The notes beneath the pieces are model-generated. The model was not told the DNA's origin and did not search any database. It worked only from the letters and a program-made list of their open reading frames with translations. A stretch of DNA of 64,000 bases from Anabaena sp. WA102 (GTDB taxonomy: Bacteria; Cyanobacteriota; Cyanobacteriia; Cyanobacteriales; Nostocaceae), in the NCBI RefSeq assembly GCF_001277295.1, contig NZ_CP011456.1, positions 2,170,001 to 2,234,000 on the forward strand. The letters are read 5' to 3'. A program made the position numbers and the translations under genes. Each line of letters opens with the position of its first letter. The first letter of the stretch is position 1. Below are positions 29,025 to 38,129 of the stretch, in pieces.

Positions 29025-29114
29025 ATAAATCCTCCACATCCAAAAAATCCCAACTCAAACAAAAAAATAAATCCTGAAAATCCTATAATCCTGAAAATCC
29101 TGATTCAGACAAAA

Positions 29115-32100
29115 TCATTTACCCTTCTTAGCAAACTCCTGTGCCTTAGCTTGAGGGTCAAGTTGTAAATTCTTATCCCATTCTTTAGCTTGGCGGAAAT
29201 TAGCCAAAGCCCCATTTATATCATCATTTTCTGCTAAGTTCTCACCTTGGATCACTAACACCGTTGCTGCTAATAATAACCGAGATGGAGTTTGGCAATC
29301 TTTTAATTCTGCCAACACTTGAGGATTACCAATCAAATAATTATTCAGCAAACTGCAACCACTGGTGACTAAATTATCTAAATTCAAATCCCATAAAATG
29401 ATCGTCTTGTCTTCACTCCCAGAAGCCAGTTTTTTGCCGTCGGGGCTAAATCCCACACTATAGACATAACTCTCATGACCTTTGAGGGTATTCAGGAGTT
29501 TCCCTGTGGTCACGTCCCAGATTTTGATCGTCTTGTCAGCACTCCCAGAAGCCAGTTTTTTGCCGTCGGGGCTAAATCCCACACTCCCGACATAACCCAC
29601 ATGACCTTTCAGGGTATTCAGGATTTTCCCTGTGGTCACGTCCCAGATTTTGATCGTCTTGTCACCACTCCCAGAAGCCAGTTTTTTGCCGTCGGGGCTA
29701 AATCCCACACTCAAGACCCAACTCTCATGACCTTTCAGGGTCTTCAGGACTTTCCCTGTGGTTACGTCCCAGATTTTGATCGTCTTGTCAGCACTCCCAG
29801 AAGCCAGTTTTTTGCCGTCGGGGCTAAATCCCACACTCCCGACATAACCCACATGACCTTTCAGGGTATTCAGGATTTTCCCTGTGGTCACGTCCCAGAT
29901 TTTGATCGTCTTGTCACCACTCCCAGAAGCCAGTTGTTTGCCGTCGGGGCTAAATCCCACACTATTGACATAACCCTCATGACCTTTGTTAGCGTAGCGT
30001 TCCGAAGGAAGGGTATTCAGGACTTTCCCTGTGGTCACGTTCCAGATTTTGATCGTCTTGTCACGACTCCCAGAAGCCAATTGTTGTCCGTCGGGGCTAA
30101 ATCCCACACTCAAGACCCAACTCTCATGACCTTTCAGGGTATTCAGGACTTTCCCTGTGGTCACGTCCCAGATTTTGATCGTCTTGTCACCACTCCCAGA
30201 AGCCAATTGTTGTCCGTCGGGGCTAAATCCCACACTCCTAACTGAACTCTGATGACCTTTGTTAGCGTAGCGTTCCGAAGGCAGGGTATTCAGGATTTTC
30301 CCTGTGGTCACGTCCCAGATTTTGATCGTCTTGTCTTCACTCCCAGAAGCCAGTTTTTTGCCGTCGGGGCTAAATCCCGCACTAAAGACCCAACTCTTAT
30401 GACCTTGCAGGGTATTCAGGACTTTCCCTGTGGTTACGTCCCAGATTTTGATCGTGGTGACACCACTCCCAGAAGCCAGTTGTTTGCCGTCGGGGCTAAA
30501 TCCTACGCTATAGACCCAACTCTCATGACCTTTCAGGCTATTCAGGACTTTCCCTGTGGTCACCTCCCAGATTTTGATCGTCTTGTCTTCACTCCCAGAA
30601 GCCAGTTTTTTGCCGTCGGGGCTAAATCCCGCACTAAAGACCCAACTCTTATGACCTTGCAGGGTATTCAGGACTTTCCCTGTGGTTACGTCCCAGATTT
30701 TGATCGTCTTGTCACCACTCCCAGAAGCCAGTTGTTTGCCGTCGGGGCTAAATCCCACACTCCAGACCGAATCCTCATGACCTTTCAGGGTATTCAGGAC
30801 TTTCCCTGTGGTCACGTCCCAGATTTTGATCGTCTTGTCACCACTCCCAGAAGCCAGTTGTTTGCCGTCGGGGCTAAATCCCACACTCCAGACCGAATCC
30901 TCATGACCTTTCAGGGTATTCAGGACTTTCCCTGTGGTCACGTCCCAGATTTTGATCGTCTTGTCACCACTCCCAGAAGCCAGTTGTTTGCCGTCGGGAC
31001 TAAATCCCACACTCCAGACCGAATCCTCATGACCTTTCAGGGTATTCAGGACTTTCCCTGTGGTCACGTCCCAGATTTTGATCGTCTTGTCTTCACTCCC
31101 AGAAGCCAGTTGTTTGCCGTCGGGGCTAAATCCCACACTATTGACCGAACTCTCATGACCTTTCAGGGTATTAACTGCTAAGGCTAAGGCTTTGTTTTCT
31201 GGCTTCTCATTACGCTGCAAATACACCGCTTGGCTTAATGCTGCTGTCGTTGGTTCTTGAGTATCCAATGTTGCCCAAGATGCCAGTTTGACTTTTTGAT
31301 TTACTCTTAATGCTTCTATCAAAGCGTTACCGCGTTCTCCCAAAGCAAACATGGCTTCACTAGATTTAGTTAAGGCTTGAATTGCATTAACATCAGCTTG
31401 TTGTTTTTGCGTTTCTGCCCTCTTTGCAGCATTCCAAGCTGTGACTGTTAACAAGGTCAATGCTACCCCTGCGGCCACTGAACCTGCTAGGGCAATTTTG
31501 AGAAAGCGATTGAGTTTAGCTTCACCAATTTTTCTTTGTTGTTTTTCCTGTTCCAGTTCTGCTATCACCGCTTTTAATTTCGGTTCTTGTTGCTGACGAA
31601 TAAACAAAGCCAAATAATCATGAACTAATTGATAACGTTCACAGGGATTTTCCGGTAACAACACCACTAAACCAGATTTAACAAATATCTCTAATACTAA
31701 ATCTAAGTTATTCTCAGTTTCATTTTTATCTCGTTCTAATAATGATTGCAAATTTTCTTCTAATTCTGCCTTAGTTTTTAACGGTCTTGTTCCTTGTTCG
31801 TCTGTGAGAAAATAAAGTAACAATTCGGCAAGTTCTTGATTTTTCTCACCGCAATCATTAACTATTTCCCCTAAATAACGTTTAACCAATTCTTGTTTGT
31901 TACCAATTTGCTGATATGCTGCTAAAGTTGTGATATTTTCTGTTTCTAATTGCGCCCCCACAACTTGTAATTCAATGGGACGAACTGAACCTACTTCTCC
32001 CGCTAAATCTTCTACCAGCCGATTAATTAAATCAGGTTCTAACTGAAAAGTTGTTTTTTGAGTTAAACTCTCAATCGTAGTTTTAGCATTTTCTGGTGTT

Positions 32101-34124
32101 AAATTACCTAATTTATACAGCACGCTTTTACTAAGAATACCATCACCAATAATATTCATATCGGGGATTTCATCACATTCTAATAAAAGATGCAAATAAT
32201 CTACCCGCAAAGATAAAATTATTCGCAAAGATCCAATATTTTTATGATTTAGACATTTCCCTAAAAACTTAAAAAATTCTGTTCTGGCTTTATCGTCAGG
32301 ACACACAAAGAAAAATTCTTCAACCTGGTCAAAAATTAACACTGTTCTCAGGTTTCTTTGTTCAATTTCTACCAGTTTTAAAATAAACTCTTCTTGAGTA
32401 TCTAATTTTAATTCTGCTGGTTTTAATTTTGCTGGTAATACATCTAATAGTTGTTTTGCTAATTCTGGAAGCCAACTATTATAAACTCTAATTGTCACAG
32501 GTAAATTATCTTTAAACCCGATAGCTTTATTTTCCAAAGCAGGAATTAACCCAGCATTAACTAGAGAACTTTTACCCACTCCTGACTGTCCATGAATAAC
32601 AATGATTTTTTTATCATTTCTCCCAATACTTTCTAATAATTTATCTACATCTATTTTCCGCCCAGATGCTTCAATTTCTGGAGAAATATTTTCTTTTTTA
32701 ATGGTTTGATTTGTTTGTAGAGACGTTCCGTAATTTGTTTGTAGAGACGTTCCATGGAACGTCTCTACATTTAGATTTGTATTTTTTGCTGGTTTTAACC
32801 AACCTGCACCAATAAACGCCCGCAAACCAAATTGTTGTTCAATAGAACGAGATTCTAATTTGGTGTTAAAAGCTTCCAGATATTCTGTTTTTTGAAATAA
32901 TAGTTTTTGTAAAAGATTGAGAATTTTAACATAAAGCTTTGGTTGATTATTGATAACCCCAATATCTTTAGCCAATTTTAAATTACTAATTGCTTGTTCA
33001 TGTTGTTGTAATTTTTCTTGAGCTTGTGCTAGAATTAAAAATAGACTTTGACGATAATAATTTAGTAGGGGTAATTCATGAATTACCCCTATCCCTTGAT
33101 TAGCAATTTTTGCTGCTTCTTGAAAATTTGATTGTTCAAAATTAGCTATTGCTAAAAATAGATAATCTTCCGCTATTTTCAAGATATTATTTTCAGCTTG
33201 ATGTATTTCTAAAGCTTGTTGAGATAATATTTTTAATTGTTCCCATGCTTGTAAATCTTGGAGAATTAACCCAAATCTTGATAAAGAATTAGCAATTAAA
33301 TCCAGACGTTGAGCATTTTTAAACTTTTCTAACGTTCGTTGTAAATAATTCCCAACTTCTCCCCCTTCCCTAGCGGGGAAGGGAGTTGAGGGGTTAGGTC
33401 TTAATTTTTCATAATTGCAAATTGTCAGATTATAAAGTATTTTCCCTTGAATTTCTAAATTATCCGTTGTTTGCCAAAAATCCCAACTTTGTTGATAGTA
33501 ATTAATAGCTGTATCTAATTGTTTTTTGTTATATGCAATAAATCCTTTTAGAAAATTACAATTAGCTGCAAATTCTGGTTCTAAATCTTGACCATTTTTT
33601 TGTAAGTCTTGTAATGCTAATTCAAGTTCTTGTAGATTTACATTCAAATCATCATTTAAGACTTTATCTATTATTGATTTGAGTAAATTAATTAATTCAT
33701 CGAAAGGAAGAGAAAAATTGATAGTAATTCCCCAACTTTCTAAATCAGGTGCAGATTCCATGATTTGTTGATATATTACATCATTAATCCATAGCACTAC
33801 CGGATATGGACAATTATTTCTAAATTCTTCCCTGACTTGATTAGCTGAACTAAACATCTTTGATAAATTCGGTAAAGATTCCCAACCGACAATCATTAAT
33901 GCTGCAATTTCCTGATCAAATTCTGCTTGAATAGCATTATACAATGTTCTTTCTGATGTTTGTAGCCGTAAAATCTGAATTTCAATCTGACATATTTGCT
34001 GCAATTCTTGAATAAGTTGATTTTGTAAGTCGAGATAATTGCATTTAGCTAAAATCAGTTTAAATTCTCCCTGAGAAGCTTCTAAAGACCATGCTAAATC
34101 TTCTAATTGCTGTGAGTTTGTCAT
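29115..34124 (-). CDS. STAND NTPase with TPR region and 14 WD40 repeats
   Basis: About 1,669 residues from the ATG at 34,122-34,124 (MTNSQQLEDLAW). The frame runs on upstream to 34,199, but those codons derive from repeat R1-D, so they are not preferred. Order: an N-terminal domain (EGxF-type LILAKCNYLDL ... MIVGWESLPN), TPR-like helices (about 33,600-32,850), an NTPase with Walker A HGQSGVGKSSL (about 32,570-32,600) and Walker B LIFDQVEEFFF (about 32,310-32,345), one transmembrane helix (about 31,440-31,500), 14 near-identical WD40 repeats making two possible seven-bladed propellers, and a short C-terminal TPR. Cyanobacterial STAND-WD40 proteins are thought to be signalling switches. The gene follows a AAA ATPase gene on the same strand. 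It contains several in-frame dispersed repeats. Confidence 0.9.
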   Translation of the reverse strand: MTNSQQLEDLAWSLEASQGEFKLILAKCNYLDLQNQLIQELQQICQIEIQILRLQTSERTLYNAIQAEFDQEIAALMIVGWESLPNLSKMFSSANQVREEFRNNCPYPVVLWINDVIYQQIMESAPDLESWGITINFSLPFDELINLLKSIIDKVLNDDLNVNLQELELALQDLQKNGQDLEPEFAANCNFLKGFIAYNKKQLDTAINYYQQSWDFWQTTDNLEIQGKILYNLTICNYEKLRPNPSTPFPAREGGEVGNYLQRTLEKFKNAQRLDLIANSLSRFGLILQDLQAWEQLKILSQQALEIHQAENNILKIAEDYLFLAIANFEQSNFQEAAKIANQGIGVIHELPLLNYYRQSLFLILAQAQEKLQQHEQAISNLKLAKDIGVINNQPKLYVKILNLLQKLLFQKTEYLEAFNTKLESRSIEQQFGLRAFIGAGWLKPAKNTNLNVETFHGTSLQTNYGTSLQTNQTIKKENISPEIEASGRKIDVDKLLESIGRNDKKIIVIHGQSGVGKSSLVNAGLIPALENKAIGFKDNLPVTIRVYNSWLPELAKQLLDVLPAKLKPAELKLDTQEEFILKLVEIEQRNLRTVLIFDQVEEFFFVCPDDKARTEFFKFLGKCLNHKNIGSLRIILSLRVDYLHLLLECDEIPDMNIIGDGILSKSVLYKLGNLTPENAKTTIESLTQKTTFQLEPDLINRLVEDLAGEVGSVRPIELQVVGAQLETENITTLAAYQQIGNKQELVKRYLGEIVNDCGEKNQELAELLLYFLTDEQGTRPLKTKAELEENLQSLLERDKNETENNLDLVLEIFVKSGLVVLLPENPCERYQLVHDYLALFIRQQQEPKLKAVIAELEQEKQQRKIGEAKLNRFLKIALAGSVAAGVALTLLTVTAWNAAKRAETQKQQADVNAIQALTKSSEAMFALGERGNALIEALRVNQKVKLASWATLDTQEPTTAALSQAVYLQRNEKPENKALALAVNTLKGHESSVNSVGFSPDGKQLASGSEDKTIKIWDVTTGKVLNTLKGHEDSVWSVGFSPDGKQLASGSGDKTIKIWDVTTGKVLNTLKGHEDSVWSVGFSPDGKQLASGSGDKTIKIWDVTTGKVLNTLKGHEDSVWSVGFSPDGKQLASGSGDKTIKIWDVTTGKVLNTLQGHKSWVFSAGFSPDGKKLASGSEDKTIKIWEVTTGKVLNSLKGHESWVYSVGFSPDGKQLASGSGVTTIKIWDVTTGKVLNTLQGHKSWVFSAGFSPDGKKLASGSEDKTIKIWDVTTGKILNTLPSERYANKGHQSSVRSVGFSPDGQQLASGSGDKTIKIWDVTTGKVLNTLKGHESWVLSVGFSPDGQQLASGSRDKTIKIWNVTTGKVLNTLPSERYANKGHEGYVNSVGFSPDGKQLASGSGDKTIKIWDVTTGKILNTLKGHVGYVGSVGFSPDGKKLASGSADKTIKIWDVTTGKVLKTLKGHESWVLSVGFSPDGKKLASGSGDKTIKIWDVTTGKILNTLKGHVGYVGSVGFSPDGKKLASGSADKTIKIWDVTTGKLLNTLKGHESYVYSVGFSPDGKKLASGSEDKTIILWDLNLDNLVTSGCSLLNNYLIGNPQVLAELKDCQTPSRLLLAATVLVIQGENLAENDDINGALANFRQAKEWDKNLQLDPQAKAQEFAKKGK
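29385..31170 (-). repeat. 14 tandem 126-bp WD40 units
   Basis: The unit encodes GFSPDGKQLASGS, DKTIKIWDVTTGK and LKGHE. Units 2-4 encode identical residues, and units 11-12 and 13-14 look like a duplicated pair, as do 5 and 7. Two units carry a 21-bp insertion (29,988-30,008 and 30,261-30,281). The array also makes long open frames on the opposite strand that are not genes. Confidence 0.95.
32716..32769. repeat. GTAGAGACGTTCC palindrome inside the STAND gene
   Basis: One half-copy (32,716-32,730) and one complete palindrome TGTAGAGACGTTCC/GGAACGTCTCTACA (32,740-32,769) are translated in frame in the linker before the NTPase domain (VETFHGTSLQTNYGTSLQTN). The same palindrome is intergenic at 18,967-18,996. 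Confidence 0.85.
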
Positions 34125-34150
34125 ATTTGGTAATTGATGATTCAATATCT

Positions 34151-34285
34151 TATACTCAAAATGTTTGAATTGTTTGATTCTATAGGTAGGGTAAAGCAAA
34201 AACTCATAGGTGTCAATTTAACGTAAAACCCCCGACTGGGAATTAATTCCCAGTCTCATAGCAAAAGTCATCTAAAGATGACTGA
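34151..34285. repeat. element R1, copy D (left half)
   Basis: TATACTCAAAATG, TTTGATTC, GGTAGGGTAAAGC, GGTGTCAATTTAACGTAAAAC, then CTGGGAATTAATTCCCAG and GTCATCTAAAGATGAC. It matches copies C and E but lacks the right end. It overlaps the 5' region of the STAND-WD40 gene and so may carry its promoter or leader. 34,286-34,477 is AATCCTGAAAATCC-type repeat. Confidence 0.65.
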
Positions 34286-34477
34286 AAATCTGCAAATCCT
34301 CAAATCCCGAAAATCCTAATATGGCTTGCGCCACGCTTCGCTATCAGACAAAATATTAATCCTGCAAATCCTCAAATCCTGGATATCCTGATATGGCTTG
34401 CGCCACGCTTCGCTATCAGACAAAATATTAATCCTGCAAATCCTTTAATCCTGGAAATCCTGATTCAGACAAAATCC

Positions 34478-35821
34478 TCATTCAGACAATTTTTCCGATT
34501 CTGCTAAAATCGGATTGATATCAAACCATAATTCACCTTGATCTCGATATTCAAAGACAAATCTACTGCGGATTAATTTCTGATATCCTAAATCATCACT
34601 AACTTCCTTAGTTTCTTTGACATGACGTAATAATTGCCATTCTTCAGCAGAAAGTCTTAATGAGAAGTCGTTACGTTGGTCACGAATAATCTGCTCTAAA
34701 GTGTTACCCTGGAGAGGAAATTTTTTATCTTTCATAATCCAGGGGTTTAATAACTTTAAAATATCGCGCACATGACCACCGCTAACCTGACACAAACGGT
34801 CTAAAGTTGCTGGAGTATCAAAAATGTCGGTAATTTTATTTAAGCGGTCTTCTGGGGCTAAATTAGGAAATGCTCTAGCTAAAATCATCTGTCGCATTAG
34901 CGCTAATCCCCGTTGATGGATGCTACCATCTGAATAGTTAACAGGAACCATTGGTAATATTTTTGGGCGTTCTGGAAATCGTTGAGTTAGTATGCCATAT
35001 TCATTGGAAAATTTCAAAGCTAAAGGCATGGTATAAATGACATGACAATTAAGTTGAGTTAGATATTCACCTTGGTCTACAAATATATATTCTTGTTGTG
35101 TGCGACCCCAGGGTTTAACCGTGTTCTCTATGCGGTCTAGGTTATCAACTATGACAACTAAACCATTTTTACCCTGTTGTTTGAGTTTAGAAATGGCAGG
35201 TTCTAAAAGTTCTTGATTAATTGCTTTTATTAAGTTTGTTTTCTGTGGTGCTAAATATTGATTTATTTTGGTTCTTAATGTGGGATCACTTTTCATTTTG
35301 GTGGTGATTTCCCCAATACCCAATGACAAAGATAATTTTTGTCCGTCAACAGTATAACCAATATCTTGACCAGCAAATTTACCTTTAACACCTGTAACTT
35401 CAGAGTTTAAAATATTCCATGCACCTTGAAGTAATTCCTGAAATTTTTTCGGTTCTTCGAGAACAATTTCCTCAAGACTTTTACTAATGCGACTAGCAAT
35501 AGCTAAAAATACATCAGCAATATCTACATCTGTAATTTCTAGGTCTTTGCTAGATTCAAAATAGACAACATAAAAATCTGCTGCTTCTAATTCTACCTGC
35601 AACCGTAATAATTCTGTGGATTTACCGCAACCTATATGTCCAGTAAATAGGTTACAGGTAGGCTCATCTGGATTCCAAATTGTAATACTATCTTTAAGAG
35701 TGCTGATGATATCCTCACCACGCACTTCAGAAAAGTCAATATAACATTTTTGATCTTCTACATTCTGAGCCTTGAGTGTCCGTGCGGGGTTAGTGGCTTT
35801 ATGAAAATCCTTAATATCCAT
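34478..35821 (-). CDS. AAA-type P-loop ATPase paired with the STAND-WD40 gene
   Basis: About 447 residues from the preferred ATG at 35,821 (MDIKDFHKATNPARTL); an upstream in-frame codon exists at 35,872. Walker A is TGHIGCGKSTELL and Walker B is GLVVIVDNLDRIE; a sensor-like region HVIYTMPLAL follows, and a C-terminal winged-helix-like part ends in LWFDINPILAE. This architecture is a general P-loop ATPase found in cyanobacterial accessory operons. It lies immediately upstream of the STAND-WD40 gene in the same direction (353 bases, mostly repeat). The tandem order suggests a two-component NTPase module, perhaps signalling or defence; this is inference. Confidence 0.8.
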   Translation of the reverse strand: MDIKDFHKATNPARTLKAQNVEDQKCYIDFSEVRGEDIISTLKDSITIWNPDEPTCNLFTGHIGCGKSTELLRLQVELEAADFYVVYFESSKDLEITDVDIADVFLAIASRISKSLEEIVLEEPKKFQELLQGAWNILNSEVTGVKGKFAGQDIGYTVDGQKLSLSLGIGEITTKMKSDPTLRTKINQYLAPQKTNLIKAINQELLEPAISKLKQQGKNGLVVIVDNLDRIENTVKPWGRTQQEYIFVDQGEYLTQLNCHVIYTMPLALKFSNEYGILTQRFPERPKILPMVPVNYSDGSIHQRGLALMRQMILARAFPNLAPEDRLNKITDIFDTPATLDRLCQVSGGHVRDILKLLNPWIMKDKKFPLQGNTLEQIIRDQRNDFSLRLSAEEWQLLRHVKETKEVSDDLGYQKLIRSRFVFEYRDQGELWFDINPILAESEKLSE

Positions 35822-35935
35822 CTTGTCAGTAGTATGATTGTCTTGGTAGTGATTAAGTATCCTTACTAGCAATAATACTTGTTTTTAAGTAATTAGAAAA
35901 GACTTTTCAACCTAATTTTCTGGATAAAATGGGGA

Positions 35936-36706
35936 CTAGAAGGGGAAAAACTGTAATAAGACTGAACCTAAATTCCCTACAAAGTCCATAAAGCTGGGTT
36001 TACCCGCACTCACTGTTTCTGAGTAAGGCGTTTTTAATTCTGTAATAAAAGCTTGCGTTGTTTTTAGTCCTTCGGTATTTTTTTCTTTTTCAAATAATTC
36101 TGCTGCTATTTGAGCATCTTGTAAGGCCTTTTGTCTGTCTAAACTTTGATAACTAGCAATACCACGGGCTAAGTATGCACCGGCATAGTCTGGTTTAAGG
36201 GCGATCGCTTGGCTAAAATAATCAATAGCTGGTTTAAGATTCCCCTTTTCTGCTGCTGCTACACCCCAAGCATAAAAATCTTCTGATTTAGCAATTTGTG
36301 AAGGTATTCCTACCGCACCTTGAAAATTTGCACCTGTAATATTCGCACCTTTCAATTCAGCATTCATTAAATAGGTATCTCTTAAATCAGCACCAGTTAA
36401 ATTTGCACCACTGAGTTTAGCCTCACTTAAATTCACACCAAATAAACTTGCACCGCTTAAATTTGCACCCCGCAAATCCGCACCGGCTAAATTTGCCCGA
36501 CTTAAATTAGCACCCACAAGATTAGCACCGTTTAAATTTGCCCCAGCTAAATCAGCCATGACTAATCCAGCGTTACCAAGAAAGCATTTTGGACACTTTT
36601 TATTTGCCAATAACTGCCTAATATCCTCATAACTTGCAGCTTGAACTGCACCTGATAAGCTCACACTGAGTAAAAATACAGATGTTGCCAAAATTTTACT
36701 GTTCAT
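35936..36706 (-). CDS. exported pentapeptide-repeat and TPR protein
   Basis: 256 residues. A signal peptide (MNSKILATSVFLLSVSLSGAVQA) is followed by a short region with CPKC, then about 16 A(N/D)LxG pentapeptides (residues about 48-135) forming a right-handed beta-helix, then two or three TPR helices (EDFYAWGVAAAEKGNLKPAIDYFSQAI) and a C-terminal tail FMDFVGNLGSVLLQFFPF. The likely location is the periplasm or thylakoid lumen. The partner is unknown. It is on the same strand as the ATPase gene downstream. Confidence 0.85.
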   Translation of the reverse strand: MNSKILATSVFLLSVSLSGAVQAASYEDIRQLLANKKCPKCFLGNAGLVMADLAGANLNGANLVGANLSRANLAGADLRGANLSGASLFGVNLSEAKLSGANLTGADLRDTYLMNAELKGANITGANFQGAVGIPSQIAKSEDFYAWGVAAAEKGNLKPAIDYFSQAIALKPDYAGAYLARGIASYQSLDRQKALQDAQIAAELFEKEKNTEGLKTTQAFITELKTPYSETVSAGKPSFMDFVGNLGSVLLQFFPF

Positions 36707-36923
36707 AATTTATTTTTGTATTAATCCAAGTTTTTGGTTTAGTGTGGTCAGTTGTCAGTTGGTAATTATTTCCCCCTGCTCCCTACCCCTCTATCTCTTC
36801 CCTATTCAGCCAAGTTTAAACCAATAATACTGATAATGATAAAAGACATAGAGATAATTTTTACAACTGCTGTTTTCTCCGCTACTTGATAAAATTACAT
36901 TGCTAGTTATCTATCTTTGACAA

Positions 36924-37670
36924 ATGTTCAAAATTTTTACTCATTTTCGCAATTTAGCAATTGTTAGCTTGATCTGTCTGATATTAAGCTGGTCACTTCC
37001 CGTCCAAGCTGAGACTAAAATAGACCCCCAACTAGAAAAACAAGTTCTAGAAATTATCCGCAAACACCCAGAAATAATTATTGAATCTGTGGCAGCATAT
37101 CAGCAGCAACAGCAACAGAATATCCAAAAATCACGGCAAGAATTTATCAATAATTTTCAAGCAAATCCTCAATCCGTAATTGGTGATTCTCCCACAATTG
37201 GTGCAACCAAATCAAAAACGGTATTAATAGAATTTTCAGATTTTGAATGTCCTTATTGTGCCGAAGCACATCAAACACTCAAAGATTTATTGGCAAAATA
37301 TCCGAATAAATTCACCTTAGTTTATAAACATTTTCCCCTTTATCAAATTCATGATCAAGCATTACCCGCAGCTACAGCAGCTACAGCAGCATATAAACAA
37401 GGTAAGTTTTGGGAATATCATGATGCCCTGTTTACCAATCAGAAACAATTGGGTGAGACTTTATATTTAGATATTGCCAAAAAGCTCAATTTAAACCTCA
37501 CAAAATTTGACAATGATCGCAAATTAGCTAATAAATCCATTGAAAAAGACCTATTATTAGCCCAACAATTAGGATTAGGTGGCACACCATCTTTTATTAT
37601 CACCAGTCCAAATTTTGCTGGACCTGTAAAACTCACAGAAGTAGAAGAAATATTGCAAGGTAAACAATAA
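36924..37670 (+). CDS. DsbA-family thiol oxidoreductase
   Basis: 248 residues with an N-terminal signal or anchor (LAIVSLICLILSWSLPVQA). A Gln-rich helical stretch (residues 60-75) precedes the thioredoxin fold with active site Cys109-Pro-Tyr-Cys112 (FECPYC) and the cis-proline loop GGTPSFIIT near the C-terminus. The family (DSBA-like, PF13462 type) makes or shuffles disulfides in exported proteins. It is divergent from the pentapeptide protein; both are exported and the latter has cysteines, which may be coincidence. Confidence 0.88.
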   Translation: MFKIFTHFRNLAIVSLICLILSWSLPVQAETKIDPQLEKQVLEIIRKHPEIIIESVAAYQQQQQQNIQKSRQEFINNFQANPQSVIGDSPTIGATKSKTVLIEFSDFECPYCAEAHQTLKDLLAKYPNKFTLVYKHFPLYQIHDQALPAATAATAAYKQGKFWEYHDALFTNQKQLGETLYLDIAKKLNLNLTKFDNDRKLANKSIEKDLLLAQQLGLGGTPSFIITSPNFAGPVKLTEVEEILQGKQ

Positions 37671-37876
37671 AATCTGATGATTTGGAATAATTTATACCAG
37701 TTTCATGGTTATTGCCAATAAATCTGCACCTTTAGCTAGAGGTGGCACTTATTAATTAAGTGTTCTAATTACAGTAAGTGTAAGGAGTAGTCTTATGAGA
37801 AGTGATGAGGATAACTTTTCGCTTCTCAATTCCTCTTTTGAAGCAGGAGTCACCGAGTCAGGAGTCAGAATAAATT

Positions 37877-38013
37877 AAGTAGGTGGGCGTTAAAAATTGT
37901 CGTTACTTCGACTTCGCTCAGTAACCTATGGCAAGGCAAGAGGCAAGAGTGAAGAGGGTTTGGGCGATTTTACTTTTCTTTACACAGATTGGTTTTATTG
38001 TGTTCACCTATTT
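37877..38013. repeat. element R2, copy 3 (137 bp, with a small nested insertion)
   Basis: Inverted relative to copies 1 and 2. It has AAGTAGGTGG at one end and TCACCTATTT at the other. An extra stretch CTTCGACTTCGCTCAG, itself a small dispersed repeat, sits where copies 1 and 2 read CGTTATGGCAAGG. Nothing else is recognised in 37,671-38,129. Confidence 0.75.
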
Positions 38014-38129
38014 CAAAAATCAAATTATTAATCCGATCATACTTTACATTTAATAGCAAATAAGATTACAACAGGTAATAAGTAGTTATCCAAAAAGATC
38101 ACTACATTAAACAAAAAACGAGGTTATGA

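Noticed and set aside
29385..31170. Direct repeats that could suggest a CRISPR-like array
   Set aside because: Units are contiguous, 126 bp, and encode WD40 blades; there are no unique spacers or cas genes.
29475..31181. Two plus-strand frames of 256 and 309 codons with PDFDRLV repeats
   Set aside because: They are the exact antisense of the WD40 array; the periodicity comes from the 126-bp units and there is no ribosome site or domain.
34125..34199. N-terminal extension of the STAND-WD40 protein (25 residues)
   Set aside because: Those codons derive largely from repeat element R1-D and precede the conserved-looking start MTNSQQLEDL.
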